Source of the DNA: Aristolochia californica
Lineage: Eukaryota > Streptophyta > Magnoliopsida > Piperales > Aristolochiaceae
NCBI GenBank assembly: GCA_029961685.1
Contig: JARWKL010000001.1
Span: forward strand, 52,044,062-52,108,061
Length of the DNA: 64,000 bases
Direction of reading: 5' to 3'
The notes beneath the pieces were generated by a model that saw only the letters and a program-made list of their open reading frames with translations, had not been told where the DNA came from and searched no databases. Both the position numbers and the translations under genes were made by a program. How positions within the stretch are numbered: position 1 is the first letter of the stretch; every line of letters starts with the position of its first letter. Shown here in pieces: positions 43,613 through 57,001 of the stretch.

Positions 43613-45956
43613 CTGCAAACTAAACCCAAACTCCGACCTCACCGCGTTTGTAAGATTGCGGGAAAATCAGATAATAGGCAAAGGAGTTCTTGGGTCGATT
43701 TAAATACAGATGATCTGCACGGTTGACTTTCACATAAGAAATTATCAGCAAACTTTGTTAATGCTTTCTGCCGAAGTTCGGCCAGTTGGTCGGAAAAAAT
43801 TTGCTTGCGCAAGACAAAGTTGCAATCGATTTTGGCTTCTTGTTGAAGAGAAGATCAGAGGCTTTCTATATTTTTTTTCCTTCTAGTTGCCATTGGAGCT
43901 GTAGAACATTTTGGTAAGCCTGATCGACTACTAATTTAAAAAGAACTTAGCTTCAAAATGATTAACAACTTCTGAGACGAAATAGTTCCAAGAGCTTATT
44001 AGTTTATGAAGATTGATTAACAAATGAGAGATTTTTGCCCAAAGGGAAAAGGACACAGAGAGAGAAAGAGAGAAAGAGAAGATTCCATCATCATTTACTG
44101 GATTTCTCTAATTGAATATGAACGTTGGAGTTTATTAATAATTGGAGGCCTGGAATTTGATTAAGCCAACCGCGGATTTGATCAAAGCTAACATATGGGC
44201 ATTGGGGGTCTCTGGTTTTCCAGAAGATAGCAGCACAACGTCTGGCCTCTGAACTACTCGGTGAGTCATTCGATTGTTCACACAAATGGGAGTTTGTTGA
44301 AGTGAAGACTAGAAGCATCCCAAAAATTATTTATTAAACGACGAATCGAAGGTTGCTTATCCAAGAGAAGATACTTCATTGGAGCAACTACTTCAAGCTA
44401 TCATACCCAAACAACGAAAACAAATCAAGCTTATGTAGTTTCAATCTACGTTAACGCAGAGAAAAAATAAATTTCAAAAAAGAATTAAACTGCTGATATT
44501 GTCCACCAGATTCAATAAAAGGTGGTTTACTTGAGTCTAGATGATAAACTTTTTAACTTCTAATGAGTCAAGTCACATAGCCTAAATTTATCAATCGTTG
44601 AGGTGCTCAGTTCTTCAGTTTCTACGAATACAAGTTTCGATAAAAAAAAGTTTCTGGCTCAGTACTTCTCTAAAGGGAATCAACAAGGTAAGAATTCAGT
44701 TGGGTCTGAAGAATTTAGCTGAATTTCAACCAGCAACCTTACTTGAGTCTGAAGAACGTATCTGAATTTCCTCATCATCTCAGTTTTCTTCAGCGAATGA
44801 CTAAAAAGCAGCAAATTCATCGGGACAATCTAGCAATCGAACTAAACATGAAGACAAATAGCCATTACAAACAAAAGCAATTATGGGCATTCAACAATTT
44901 GTAAATGTTTATTCAATAATATCACGGAAAAGCTTACACCAATTCCAATTCAGTAATGTCCCCCGGAGACTGAAAATTTTGACGCTTTATTACCTTTTTT
45001 TTCTTATTAGGGTCAAATACAGTAATATATTCCTCAATTCCAGTCTTCTGTAAGTCGTCAAGCATGTGGCCTGCTACACAGTTTTTTTTTGTCAATTTCA
45101 ACTCTGCCATGAGCGGCCAAATGCTCAAAACTGATCAAAAACCTTTATGGAAACCCATGTTCACCCCTGAGATTTCCTGACGAGATGAACAGATTGACTC
45201 GGTTGAGTTGAGTTTTGGTGAAAACTTTTTAATTTTGTCTCGAATTGGATCAATAACAGGTATAAAAGTCAGGTCAAAGTTCACGGGCTGGAGTTGGTTG
45301 ACTCAGTGGGGTCTAACTCCTAATCTTCCACTCCGAACCCACTATCGAAGAGACTGCTTGACCTGTTTATTCAACTCGACAACTAGACTAGCTAGCAAGT
45401 GAAGAATAAAAAACAAAACGGGTTTGGTGATCGTTTTCTACACAGCCTAAACTTTGATTAATAATGGATCAAATCCAAGGAGAAATTCCCATGTGGAAAC
45501 CGCAACTTCTCATTAATATTCATGCACCCGTGTCTCAGAGAGAAGTCAATGTAGAGATTCTCATCTTCTCTCTTTCTCTGTTTTGTTTAATCTGTAGCAG
45601 TACCGAAGATGTGTTCTCGAGGAGATTTCACATGCAGCGGACGCCTTCTTTCAAGCAAGTCTTAGTACTGCTTTTACACCTATCTATCTTGGAATTCTCT
45701 TTCATCTGTCGGTTGCCTTCCATTTTCAATGTCGTCTTCAGCTTGGTGCAAGGAAACCCACGAGAAGGTTCCTGATATGTTTTCATGGATTGATGGATTT
45801 GCTGAGTTCTTATCTGCCATGAGGGAGTTTCTTTTTCATGGACTTGTGAAGGGTTGCTGTAGTTTCTAACCTTTTGAGATGTTCTTCCTGTTATAACAAT
45901 GTCATTCAAATTCAAATGTGTGATGAAGAGGATAAGTCAGATTAATTAGAGCAAGT
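43613..45956. other. Intergenic, weak short frames only
   Basis: No recognised gene. On the minus strand at 44934-45128, a 58-codon frame (MAELKLTKKNCVAGHMLDDL and onward) ends in a lysine-rich stretch followed by a possible GTAATA donor; I do not recognise it. On the + strand at 45729-45869, a 46-codon frame starts MSSSAWCKETHEKVPDMFS and ends GLVKGCCSF. Neither has supporting context. The rest is AT-rich with no repeat family that I can identify. Confidence 0.35.
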
Positions 45957-46143
45957 TGTTACAACAGTTCCTAGTCTGGTCATCTTGTTATTATTTGTGT
46001 TTGAATTGTATAGATAAGATTTTGTAATCATTTCTGTGTTTCATGTAATCGTAATTTATTATCATGTAACTCTATATATATTAATCAATACAACAACAAC
46101 ATTATCAAGTTGCATTCTCATATTTGCCTCTCTTTATTCTTTT
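45957..46143 (+). repeat. Element G 5' LTR
   Basis: About 187 bp, from tgttacaacag to the primer-binding site. It contains a TATA-like stretch (ctatatatatt) at about 46071-46081 that could be the LTR promoter. The right boundary is placed from the primer-binding site only, because no second LTR exists for comparison. Confidence 0.6.
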
Positions 46144-46189
46144 ATGGTATCAAAATTTTTCTTGGGTACACAACTTTCTCGATTCAACC

Positions 46190-49100
46190 ATGTCTTCCGC
46201 AAATAATATTTCTGCTACCACTCCATTCATTGCACAAAATTTAGCCCCTCTTATTTCCATCAAATTGGATCACACCAATTATCTCCTTTGGGTATCTCAA
46301 TTAACACCTATTCTCCGCAGCCTTGATTTGTTTGGTATTATTGATGGCTCGGAATCCTGTCCTTCAAAGTGTTTAATTGACTCTCAGGGCAAGGAATCCA
46401 CTAATATTGATCTAGCTTTTGCTCTCTGGCAAAGGAATGACCAATAACTTCTCAATTGGTTAAATGCAACCTTATCCGAGACAGTCTTGTCCTCTGTCTA
46501 TGGTCTCTCTACTTCTAAACAAGTTTGGAGTCAGTTTGCCTCACGTTTTGCTTCTCAATCAAAATCACGAGTAGCTCATCTCAAAAGGCAACTACAATCC
46601 CTGCGCCAAGGTTCCAAAACCTGTAGTGATTTTCTTCGGACTGCTAAATCATTATCTGATCAATTGGCTATTGTTGGAAAGCCTGTTGATGATGATGATC
46701 TCATATCCTATTTGATCAGTGGTTTAAACCCCTCATTTCATGTATTTGTTACTTCCTATTCGTTTGCAACACGACAAACATCACTTTCATTTGATGAATT
46801 TCAGACATAACTGCTTTACTATGAACTCATGGTACATAGTCATAATTCTACTACAGAATCAGGAGGATTCACTTTGTTCTCTCAAAAGAAGAGATACAAT
46901 CCCAACTCTCACAAGAAGCAGTTCTTTGGAGGTCCCTTTAAGCCCAACCAGAATTTTCATTCCAAGAAACTGAGGCACCAAAGGACTCTCGATCTAATGC
47001 TTCTTTTGCAACAAATTCTAATCGACCTCAGTGTCAAATTTGTGGCAAACTTGGCCACTTAGCTATTGATTGCTACCAGAGAATGGACTATCAACCTTGA
47101 ACATCAAACTTGGCTAGCTGATAGTGGTGCCAACAGTCACATAACTTCTTATCTGAATAACCTGCACATCAATGAACCTTATCAAGGTGAAACTGAAGTA
47201 GCAGTAGGTAATGGCTCAGGTTTGCACATTGCTCATACTAGTTTCACCAAACTTCAAACCTCTTCCATGCCTCTTTGTTTAAATAATATTTTACACTGCC
47301 CCACTGCAACCACTAATTTACTTTCTATTCAAATTTTTTGCCAAGATAACAACTACTGGTTTAAACTAACTGTTGATTCATTTGTTAGTGAAGGACAACC
47401 TCATGGGCCAGATTCTTTTACAAGGGCCAAGTAGAAATGGACTATATCCCATTTCCCTTGCCACCTCTTTCAATAAATCCATCCACAATAAAGTCTCTAC
47501 CTTTACTACCCAACTTGGAGTTGCAACACACCTATCAACTTGGCATCTGCGTTTGATGCATCCAGCTTCTCAAGTAGTCAAATTCTTAGAGTCTAGGAGT
47601 CATATCTTTGTAAAAGGCCATGCACACAGTGGTTCACTTTGTGAACCTCGTCAATTGGCTAAAAGAAAAAAATTAGTTTTCCCTGTTTCTAGTCGAGTGT
47701 CCAAGTGTCCTCTTGAAATGATACACACTGATTTGTGGTGTTCTCTTGTTTCTTCAATAAGTGGTTGTCGATATTATATAATTTTCATTGATGATTTTTC
47801 TCTCTTCTCTTGGCTATATCCATTACATACTAAATCAGAGGCCTTCAATTGTTTCCTTAAATTTAAAGGATATGCTGAAAACTTCCTCAACACAAAAATC
47901 AAATGCTTACAATCTGATGGAGGTGGTGAATTCACCTCACATCAGTTTAAGAATTTTCTTCAATCTAATGGTATTCTTCATCACATGTCATGCCCTCACA
48001 CTCCCCAACAAAATGGGGTTGCTGAGAGGAAACATAGACATGTGACCGAAACTGGATTAGCCATGCTGACCCATGCCCACCTTCCTCTCAACTATTGGGA
48101 AGAAGCTTTCAATACAACCATTTTTCTCATTAATAGACTCCCAAATGCTGTCCTTAATCACATGACTCCATTTCAACTCATACTTAATAAAACTCCAGAC
48201 TACTCCTTCATCAAACTCTATGGCTGCACCTGTTACCCACTACTCAGACCATACAATTCCCACAAACTCCTCTATCGATCCAAAAAATGCATTTTCCTAG
48301 GATATAGTTTCAATCAAAAGGGATACAAGTGTCTTGATCCTTCCACCAATCGAGTTTATCTCAGTCGACATGTTGTTTTTTATGAGACACAATTTCCAGC
48401 ACACTCCTCAGAATCATCTTCTACTCAGCCTCAAGAAAAGAATCATGGCTCGATGCAGGAACCTTCTTCACACAAGTCATCATCAGTTGTTCAGGTAACT
48501 ACTTTTCCTTCCTTTTCTTCTCCACCTTTACTTCCCTATGCACCCCCTGCATCATCAACCCATGACTCTCAACATTCAGAAGCTGATACCTCACTTATCA
48601 CCACTAGCACACCTATTTTTTCTCAAAATCCAGAATCTGATCTCTCACCAATAAGCACTATCTTACCCATTTTTTTAACCTCACGATCAAGAATCTGATA
48701 TTTCTGGTCACAGTCCCTCTCCACCACCCATAGCAGAACCATTAAACAATCATCCCATGCTTACCCGATCCAAAACAGGTTCCTCTCAACCCAAAACCCT
48801 CCCTGACTTCTATCTCTATTACTCCACCAAATACCCGTTATGTGCACTTGCCTCACATGCCATTCCTACTGCTCCTTCCACATTTCACCAAGCTGCTAAG
48901 GATCCTGCCTGGTGTGCAACAATGAAGGAAGAATTTCGAGCATTATAGGTTAATGGCACCTGGTCATTATGTCCCTGACCAACTCATGGCAATGTTATTC
49001 GAAATAAATAGGTTTATAAGGTCAAACAAAAGGTTGATGGTTCAATTGACAGGTTTAAAGCTCGATTGTTAGCAAAAGGATTTCAACAGTTGGATAGTTT

Positions 49101-49372
49101 GGACTACTTTGAAACTTTTAGTCCTGTCATTAAATCATCTACAATCCGAATTATTTTGACACTAGCAGCCACTTCAATTGGCCTCTAAGACAATTTAATG
49201 TCTCCAATGCTTTCTTACATGGTCAACTTGAGGAGGAAGTTTTATGGAGCATCCCCCTGGCTTTATTGATTCATCCTTTCCCAATCATGTATGCAGATTA
49301 CATAAGGCACTCTATGGCCTAAAACAGGCACCTAGAGCCTTGTTCCAACTAACTGCTCATTATGGCCCTAAT
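46190..49372 (+). pseudogene. Element G copia gag-pol pseudogene
   Basis: Gag (from MSSANNISATTPF) has the UBN2-type core, including LDHTNYLLWVSQL and LKRQLQSLRQGS, with an in-frame stop at 46445 and another near 46808. A zinc knuckle (CQICGKLGHLAIDC) lies near 47030. Protease shows TWLADSGANSHI (47108). Integrase has a GAG-pre block, MIHTDLW, LQSDGGGEF, HTPQQNGVAERKHRH and CIFLGYSFNQKGYKC, all intact to about 48400. A serine/proline-rich linker follows. Reverse transcriptase begins DPAWCATMKEEFRAL, has stops at 48946 and beyond, shows RLLAKGFQQ and ends after LKQAPRA. The catalytic YVDD box and RNase H are absent. Confidence 0.9.
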
Positions 49373-49865
49373 GCTCGTAGACGTACACAATGTTATCAAT
49401 TTATCGAATTACTTTTTATTTAGTTGGAAATGAATATAAAGTAAAACCTTTACCCAATAAAATATTTGAGTAATTTTAGCTATTTATCTATTTACCTATT
49501 TATCACTTATAAATAGAATGCATATGGATGGTGATTATTTTGTACCTGATACCTAAAATGATTAAAAGGATAATTTTATAATTGAATTAAAATAATATAA
49601 ATTTGATAAATCACTAACATTTTTTTCCAATTCCTAACTCAATCTTGCTATCTTTTTTTTTTTTTTTTTTGTCAATTGATCATATTCTTCAATTTAGCAC
49701 ATTTTAGGTATGAAATTAATTTAGTTTACTTTTATTTTTATGTGAAAATTAAAGTCAATGGGGAATATCACTTCCGATCACTTACATCACCCAACATGGG
49801 GGAGCACCAACCTCTTTCTTTCTCTTTAATCTCTTCAAAATTAAGGAGAAAAAAAAGGAGGTAAG
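49373..49865. other. AT-rich spacer between elements G and F
   Basis: No coding. Contains t-rich tracts (a run near 49651-49670) and ttatctatttacctatttatcac motifs. I cannot assign it to a family. Confidence 0.4.
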
Positions 49866-50704
49866 GCCCTCCTTTCTCCCCACAGAATGGATCAGAGAGA
49901 AAAGAAGAGGGAGTAAGCCCAACTTTCGACATGAATTACTTAGGGGGGGGGGGGGGGGGGAGTGAATATGTTGCTTCTCGTCTTTTCTCATCAATCTTTT
50001 TTTATAAACATTAGAGGAAATTTAGGATTATTATGCAAGAGGAAGCAAACCACTTCCTTCTATCTAACCTCTATATGTATTGATTTTTTTTATTATGGTT
50101 CATATTTATGAATATTTATATTTTTAAATTTTATAAATGTTTTGTATATCACTTATTTATTTAAATGAGTAAATAAATGGATAATAATTACCTTCCTTCA
50201 TTTCAGGTTGAATGGGTATTAAATAGGGGCCTAACTTGTTACCATTAAACTTCTACTTAGATTGTATCATCATTTTCCCATAGCGCACCCAAAAAATAAT
50301 TGAATCCTATATTCTCTTTATAACTTCTACACTTTGGTTTTTTGCTTCTTCTTTTTTTCGCTACCGTGAAATCCAACAGCGTCCGTCCATACAAACTAAA
50401 AACTTGGTCATTTTCTTGGTTAGTGGCATGCTTGGATTGTAATACTTCAATACCTAGAAAGTATTTAAGTAGCCCAAAATCTTTTGTTTTGAACTTTTTG
50501 CATTTCTTTTTTGCCTCTTAAATGTCATCAAAATCACTACTGGTTAAGATAATATCATTTACATAGATTGCCAGAAGTACTTTCTCTTATGGGGTGTCTT
50601 TAATAAATACGAAGTGATCTACTTCAACTGAGTATCGATGAAATCCAACCCGAATCAATGTTTGGCTAAATTTATCAAACCATGCACGAGGAGATTGTGT
50701 CAGA
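49866..50704 (-). repeat. Element F tandem unit 1, left part
   Basis: Matches 58956-59880 (unit 2), from ctcctttctccccacagaatgg onward. It holds an AT-rich block with an 18-base G run (49943-49960) and then, on the minus strand, the copia reverse-transcriptase segment including the catalytic region (about 50390-50704). The unit is interrupted by element E and resumes at 58368. Confidence 0.85.
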
Positions 50705-52084
50705 TGATGTAAAATTTAATTACATCGGCTTATATACCTCGCAAGCGTACGAATCGTTCACGTAATTTAGCGGGAAGTGAGGGTCATATCCACAGGGAGG
50801 ACTGAATTTTGTGTATTCTTCAGTCAACTAGTCTAACCAAATATGATGAATTAATCTGAATTAAACACTAATTATATCCTAAATTATCAAGCAATCATTT
50901 GGTTAACTACTTGCACAACAGGAAACGTCAACTCTGGATTTTACGGTGATTTGTGCCTCTCTCGAGTGCTACGTAACCACGGATCCGATTTCTCAATCCT
51001 TGCGTCTAGACCCTCTCGGGCACATAGTGTGAAAGACAGAAATTGGATTAAAATACCAAAATCCAACCTAAATTATAATCCTACCATAACTAGCTAATTT
51101 AATCAAATATCCAGAAAACAAATATTCAATAAACATTAATTATCAAATCACATTTAATAAACATTCAAAACCTAAGTTCAAATTATAGAAAAATTTAAAT
51201 TCCAAAATGATGAATTACTCCCCTTCTCCTTCCTCTCGCTCGGGCAGCAACTCGTTCTCACGGGTGCTGCAATTTCCCGAAATTGATGGCTTCGGGTAGC
51301 AAGAGTGAGTGGTCGGAGGTAGAGACGACACCGGCGACGAAGGATAGAAGCCGACGGACGGAGGTGACGTCCAGCGAAGAACAAAACAGAGCTGAAGTCC
51401 TCTGACCAGCTCTCTTGAGTCTCGGTCGGAGTCGGAATAGCTCCGGGAATGGTCGGAAATACATAATCGACGTCGGAGGATGGTCGGAATGCGGAATTGG
51501 CACCGAAGAAGCCCTCTCGGATCACCTCTCGGCCTGGCGAGCAGAAACTGGAACTGTCGAACTCACCTCGATGGAGACTCTCTCGAGCTCTCCTAGGGTT
51601 TGTTCTCGGTTGCCGAACAATGGTGGACGGCGGTGGACAACGGTGGCGTGGCGAACGACGGTGGCAAACTCCTCTCGGGTCTTCCCCTGTTTCGGTGCAC
51701 GGTGCTCTGTTTTGGTCGATGCCCCTCCCTCCCGTTGACGCTCCCCTTTTTCCTTTAATACGATTTTCTTTGTTTTAAAATGATTTGCCCTAAAATCCAC
51801 CTCCATTTTACTAAGGGCATTTTGGTAATTATCTCCTTCTCCACCAAAATTCTCCTGAAATTCCATAATTGAATCCATAAAAAGCATTTCAGGAATAAAT
51901 AAACCCTAAAAGCAATGAAATATAATTTAGGAGAGAAAAATATGCAATATAGACAGTGATTAATGTCAAATTCAATAAATGCACGTTTCATTTGAAAACT
52001 GATAAATAACCACCTATAACACAATTATAAAGGTTATTCTATTATAATTAACCTAGTTCTCATGTCAGAATATGGCATCTATCA
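50705..52084 (-). repeat. Element E 3' LTR (1380 bp)
   Basis: Differs from the other LTR at only a few positions in the first 180 bases that I compared by eye. It contains a GC-rich block near 51240-51750 that gives accidental open frames. Confidence 0.92.
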
Positions 52085-53835
52085 CACCCCTAAACCTAAA
52101 TCTTTGTTAGTCCCTAGCAAAACAACAATCGAACCAAAATTAAGCCTAGGAAAACAAAATGTCACTTTCGTAGGGAGCACGATTGCATTTAGCGCATGCA
52201 ACAAGTCGTTAAACCCCTACTTTGCAGTAGTGGACGAGTTATATCTCGTGAGGGTTTGCATGGAATTTACCGATAAAATTCATCTAAATCAATAATATAA
52301 AAAAAAACTGAAGAAAATTTACTCCTCATTAGCATATGACTAACACTTAGTATCGTAAAATATCTGAAAATCATATGAGATCCTACGAAATTTGAAAACT
52401 TATGTAAAATATAGCATATTATCAATCCAAATACACTCATTGTTACTCCACCTGAACCAATGTGACCCATAAGCAATTACTTCAACAAAACAAAGAGGCA
52501 ACAAATAACAATAAAATCCTGGTCACATCACAATTAAGAGAAAATAGTAGAGTAAGCCTGTTGTCTGACAATCTCACAAAAGAAATATACCAATTTCAAT
52601 CTTGACCTGCAACTTCTTTCAAATTACAATTCATCATCAAAGTTAAGAAAACTCATTGCTTCCAGATTTAAAACCATTTTACGCTATTACCAGCACACTT
52701 TTGCTATTACCAGCGTAATTTTTGTTTCACTGAATACTTTTGGTATTACCACCCTTTTGTATTCGTCTTCACTGCACATGCACTTATTTTTAAGTAACCG
52801 ACTGTTCCAATGCATGTCCCTGGGTTTGCCCAGGCTGTTTCTGAAGTTATCTGTCTTTTGCAAGCAAGAGCATTTCCATTTGCATTCATACATTACAACA
52901 AGGAATTTCACTGAGGTATAAAAAGGAATGAGTTCAAACAGGCATACAAGACTATTCAGACTAGTATAGATCAACACTAGATTTACATGTTCTCTTTTGC
53001 AACTAAGTTCCAAGTCTAATGCAATAGTAAGTTATCCTATTGAATTCTCATGGATCACAACAAATGATATCAGATTTCTAATAGGCATATTCTACACAGT
53101 TTTACGAAAAAATTTGAAACATATCTGAGCAACTTATTTTAACTCTACTAACGTTAACCACATACTAAGAGGAGTAATTTGAAAACCACGAACAGAAATC
53201 AAAAGAAAATTATTGCTAAAACATAAAAGAATCGTTCCCCCCCCCAAAAAAAAAAAAAAAACTAAACCTGACATTGTCCTCAATGGGGAAAAGTTAAAAC
53301 ACCAGAACGACTACAAAAAGGAATAACAGCTTAGCTAGTTATACTCCAGCAGAGTAAGGGTTAAGCCCCCTCAGGGCTCCTAAATCCATAGGTGGGACCA
53401 TATGTGTTTGGTCATCAACAATAATACCGAAAAAGTCAATAAAGACCCCTAGGAATGATACATAGTCGCCCTCGAAGAAGGTTTACTTGTATCAGCCGTA
53501 CCCGTTGGTAATCATCCATAGATGAAACCGCTATCCCACATCTCACTTTGAAGAAATCTCCGTGTGACTGGCCACTGAAGGCAGTAGGAATCACGCGCTG
53601 AACACAAGCCCTTAAGTTACTCACCATAAGGTTTTCATTCGATACTTCAAGATCGAACTGGTCAATCCTAGAACGGTTGTTTGAGTACAGACCTCTCAAA
53701 CTAGGGATCAAAAGTCTGGTCATCGACTACTGGAACCAATTATGCTCTCAGCCGGCAAGAGAGTAACCCGAGTCCATGATGGGCCTGGCATCGCCGGGGG
53801 ACCTCCAATCAATCAAGACCAGAGCACACCAAAGG
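52085..53835 (-). other. Element E post-pol noncoding region
   Basis: Between integrase and the 3' LTR. The short frames at 53436-53939 on the minus strand have no domain that I recognise, and no envelope-like reading frame is evident. A c/a homopolymer pair (ccccccccc then a run of a) lies near 53237-53260. Confidence 0.5.
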
Positions 53836-56795
53836 TTATCCCAAATAAGAATGAATAAACCAAAAATAAAACTGTAATGTACAAAGGGATAGAAACGTGG
53901 GGATTGCCCACAATGTGCTAAGTTTATAGTTGTAAGCAAGACTCTGACGCATTGAAGATGAAATGACAGGTTCCTCCAAGAAGATCACCATCACCTCCTC
54001 CGGTGTGGAGGCATTCTCAAGATACGGTTTGAGCCTCTGACCGTTAACTTTGAAGATCGACCTGTCTCCGTGATTGCGGATCTCAATAGTGCCATGAGGA
54101 AACACCTGTGTAACTTCAAATGGACCGGACCACTTGGATCTTAGCTTCCCTGGAAACAAATACAATCGTGAGTTATAAAGTAAAACATTCTGCCCAACAA
54201 TAAAAGACTTGCGAAAAATAGATTTATCATGTAAAAGCTTTGTTCGGTCCTTATACAGTTTGACATTCTCATAAGCATCATGACGTATCTCCTCCAACTC
54301 ATTCAATTGCAATTTTCTCTCCTCACTCGCTTGAGTTAAATCAAAATTCAAAGCCTTAATGGCTCAATAAGCTCTATGCTCAAGCTCAACAGGTAGATGA
54401 CATGCTTTGCCGAACACTAGGCGAAATGGAGACATCCCAATAGGAGTCTTATAAGCGGTTCGATAGGCCCATAAAGCATCATCCAATCAAGTGGACCAAT
54501 CTTTCCTATCAAAGCGAACCGACTTCTCCAAAATCCGTTTGATCTCCCTATTAGAGATTTCCACTTGACCACAAGTTTGCGGGTGGTACGGAGTGGACAC
54601 CCGATGAGTGATGGAATATTTCTTCAATAAGGTCTCAAATGCTCTGTTACAAAAATGAGATCCCCCATCACTGATGATCGCTCTCGGGTGGGTACCAAAC
54701 CGATTAAAGATATTTTCTTTTAAAAACTTTACCACCACTTTGTGATCGTTTGTCTTACATGCAATAGCTTCAATCCATTTAGAGACATATTCAACAGCAA
54801 CAAGGATGTATTGATAGCCGAACGAGACAAGAAAAGGACCCATGAAGTCAATACCCCACACATCAAACAATTCAATAATAAGAATGGGGTTAAGAGGCAT
54901 CATGTTCTTCCTAGACAAACAACCAGTTCGTTGGCATTTATCACACACCTGACAAAACTCATGGGCATCTCTAAATAATGAAGGCCAATAGAAACCACAT
55001 TGCAAGACTTTAGTCGTGGTCTTTCTAGCACCAAAATGTCCACCACATGCGTGGGAATGACAAAATTCAAGAATGTTGGCAAAGTCTTGCTCATGTACAC
55101 AACGCCTAATGACTTGGTCAGAACACACCTTGAACAAATAAGGGTCATCCCAAAAAATATGTTTGACTTGGGAAAAGAATTTCACCGGATCTTGTTTACT
55201 CCAATAATCAGGAATCTTATGAGTTACAAGATAGTTGACTATGTCAGCAAACCAAGGCAACTGGGATACTTGGAGAAGTTGTTCATCAGGGAAGGAATCC
55301 TTCCTGAGGTGCTACACAGATCCTAGATAGATGATCAACAACAACATTCTCACAACCCTTCTTATCTCGAATCTCAAGGTCAAATTCTTGCAATTGCAAG
55401 ATCCATCTAATCAAGCGAGGTTTAGTGTCCTTGATGGATAATAAGTACTTCAAAGCAGAATGATCAGTGAACACTATAACCTTTGACCCTAACAAATATG
55501 ATCTGAATTTGTTCAAGGCAAACACAATAGCTAGCAACTCCTTCTCAGTGGTAGTGTAATTCAATTGAGCATCATGAAGAGTGCGGCTAGCATACTGAAT
55601 GACACAGGAAATTTTATCCGTCTTTTACCCCAAAACAGCCCCCAATGCATAATCAGAGGCATCACACATCAACTCAAAAGGCAAAGACCAAGTAGGGGGT
55701 TGCGTAATGGGTGCAGTGGACAAACATTTCTTCAGTGTCTCAAAAGCATGAATACAGGCATCATCAAAGGCAAAAGCAACATCTTGAGCAAGCAAATTCG
55801 TCAAAGGACGAGAAATTTTGCTAAAGTCCTTAATGAAACGCTTATAGAACCCAACATGGCCAAGGAAAGAATGCACCCCCTTCGTAGGTGGTGGAAGATT
55901 GGCAATTAGGTCAACCTTGGCTTTGTCCATTTCTACACCCCGCTCAGACACTACATGTCCTAAAACAATTCCTGCTTTTACCATGAAGTGGCATTTCTCC
56001 CAATTCAAGACTAAATTGGATTTAATGCAATGGGACAATATGAGTGAATGATTGTGCAGACATATATCAAAACTAGAGCCAAACACAGAAAAGTCATCCA
56101 TAAAGACCTCTAAAAAGTTACCAATCATGTTAGAAAAGATACTCATCATGCACCCTTGGAAAGTGGCGGGCGCATTGCATAAACCAAAAGGCATGCGTCT
56201 GTAAGCATAGGTGCCAAACGGACACGTGAATGTGGTCTTTTCCTGGTCTTCTGGAGCAATAGGAATTTGATTGTAGCCGGAGTATCCTCTAAGAAGCAAT
56301 AAAAATTATGGCCGGCCAATCGCTCTAGTACCTGATCAATGAAAGGTAGTGGGAAGTGATCGTTCCTAGTGGCGGGATTAAGTTTTCTATAGTCAATACA
56401 GACACGCCACTTGGTGGTAGTTCTTGTGGGAATCAATTCACCACTTTCATTTTTCATTATCATTATTCCCCCTTTCTTAGGGACAACTTGAATTGGACTC
56501 ACCTAGGTGCTATCGGAAATAGGGTAAATGATTCCTGTCACAAGCAACCTCATGACTTCTTCTCTCACAACCTCCAGCATATGGGGATTTAACCTACGTT
56601 GCATCTCAGGGCTCTACGATCGCTTGCTTCAGGTAACTGTAATGGTTCACCCTGATTGACCATGGTAGCTCCTAACTTGACTTCGGGTGTTTTCCTACAA
56701 ATATGTTCTACCTCTTCAACAAAGGGAGCTAATGGTCCACCTAGGGAGCGGCGCCCATGCATAAAAACACAAAAAGAAACAAAACAAACTATCAA
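53836..56795 (-). pseudogene. Element E gypsy pol pseudogene
   Basis: Minus strand, 5' to 3'. Reverse transcriptase: VSPIQVVPKKGG, WRVCIDYRKLNPATRNDHFPLPFIDQ; a frameshift near 56285; then YRRMPFGLCNAPATFQ and the catalytic VFMDDFSVFG (about 56105). RNase H: FELMCDASDYALGAVLG, a frame break near 55625, then [12 protein letters not shown] and [12 protein letters not shown]. Integrase: zinc-binding H-H-C-C ([18 protein letters not shown]), the catalytic core WGIDFMGPF and IISDGGSHF with ending [17 protein letters not shown], then after a stop near 54487 a C-terminal part with LRSKWSGPFEV. Stops and at least three frame breaks disable it. Confidence 0.9.
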
Positions 56796-57001
56796 ATTAA
56801 GCTAATAAACTCACTACTGAAAATACGAACTAACTAGAAGAAATAAAAATAATTCCATACAAAATTACCAAGATAAAATTATGAAAGCAAAAAATAAAAA
56901 TAAATTAAAATAAATAAATAAATAAATAAATCTAACCTAAGACCATGGAGAACAAAGAAATATACTTAATACGTGCCTCCCCGGCAACGGCCCCAAAAAC
57001 T

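Larger units (their letters stand above)
45957..49372 (+). mobile_element. Element G: Ty1/copia element truncated in reverse transcriptase
   Basis: A short 5' LTR (45957-46143, starting tgttacaaca) is followed by tggtatcaaaat, a Met-type primer-binding site at 46144-46155. Gag, protease, integrase and the start of reverse transcriptase follow in copia order. The sequence stops just after the YGLKQAP motif, and AT-rich unrelated DNA begins. No 3' LTR is present in the window. Confidence 0.88.

Noticed and set aside
51178..51887. Several open frames of 80-120 codons on both strands, with near-copies at 57475-58166
   Set aside because: They lie in the GC-rich block of the two LTRs of gypsy element E, which is why they occur twice. 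They overlap in several frames and match no protein family.
53436..53939. An envelope-like gene downstream of pol in the gypsy element
   Set aside because: The frames are short, have no signal peptide or membrane segment in a plausible order, and contain nothing that I recognise.
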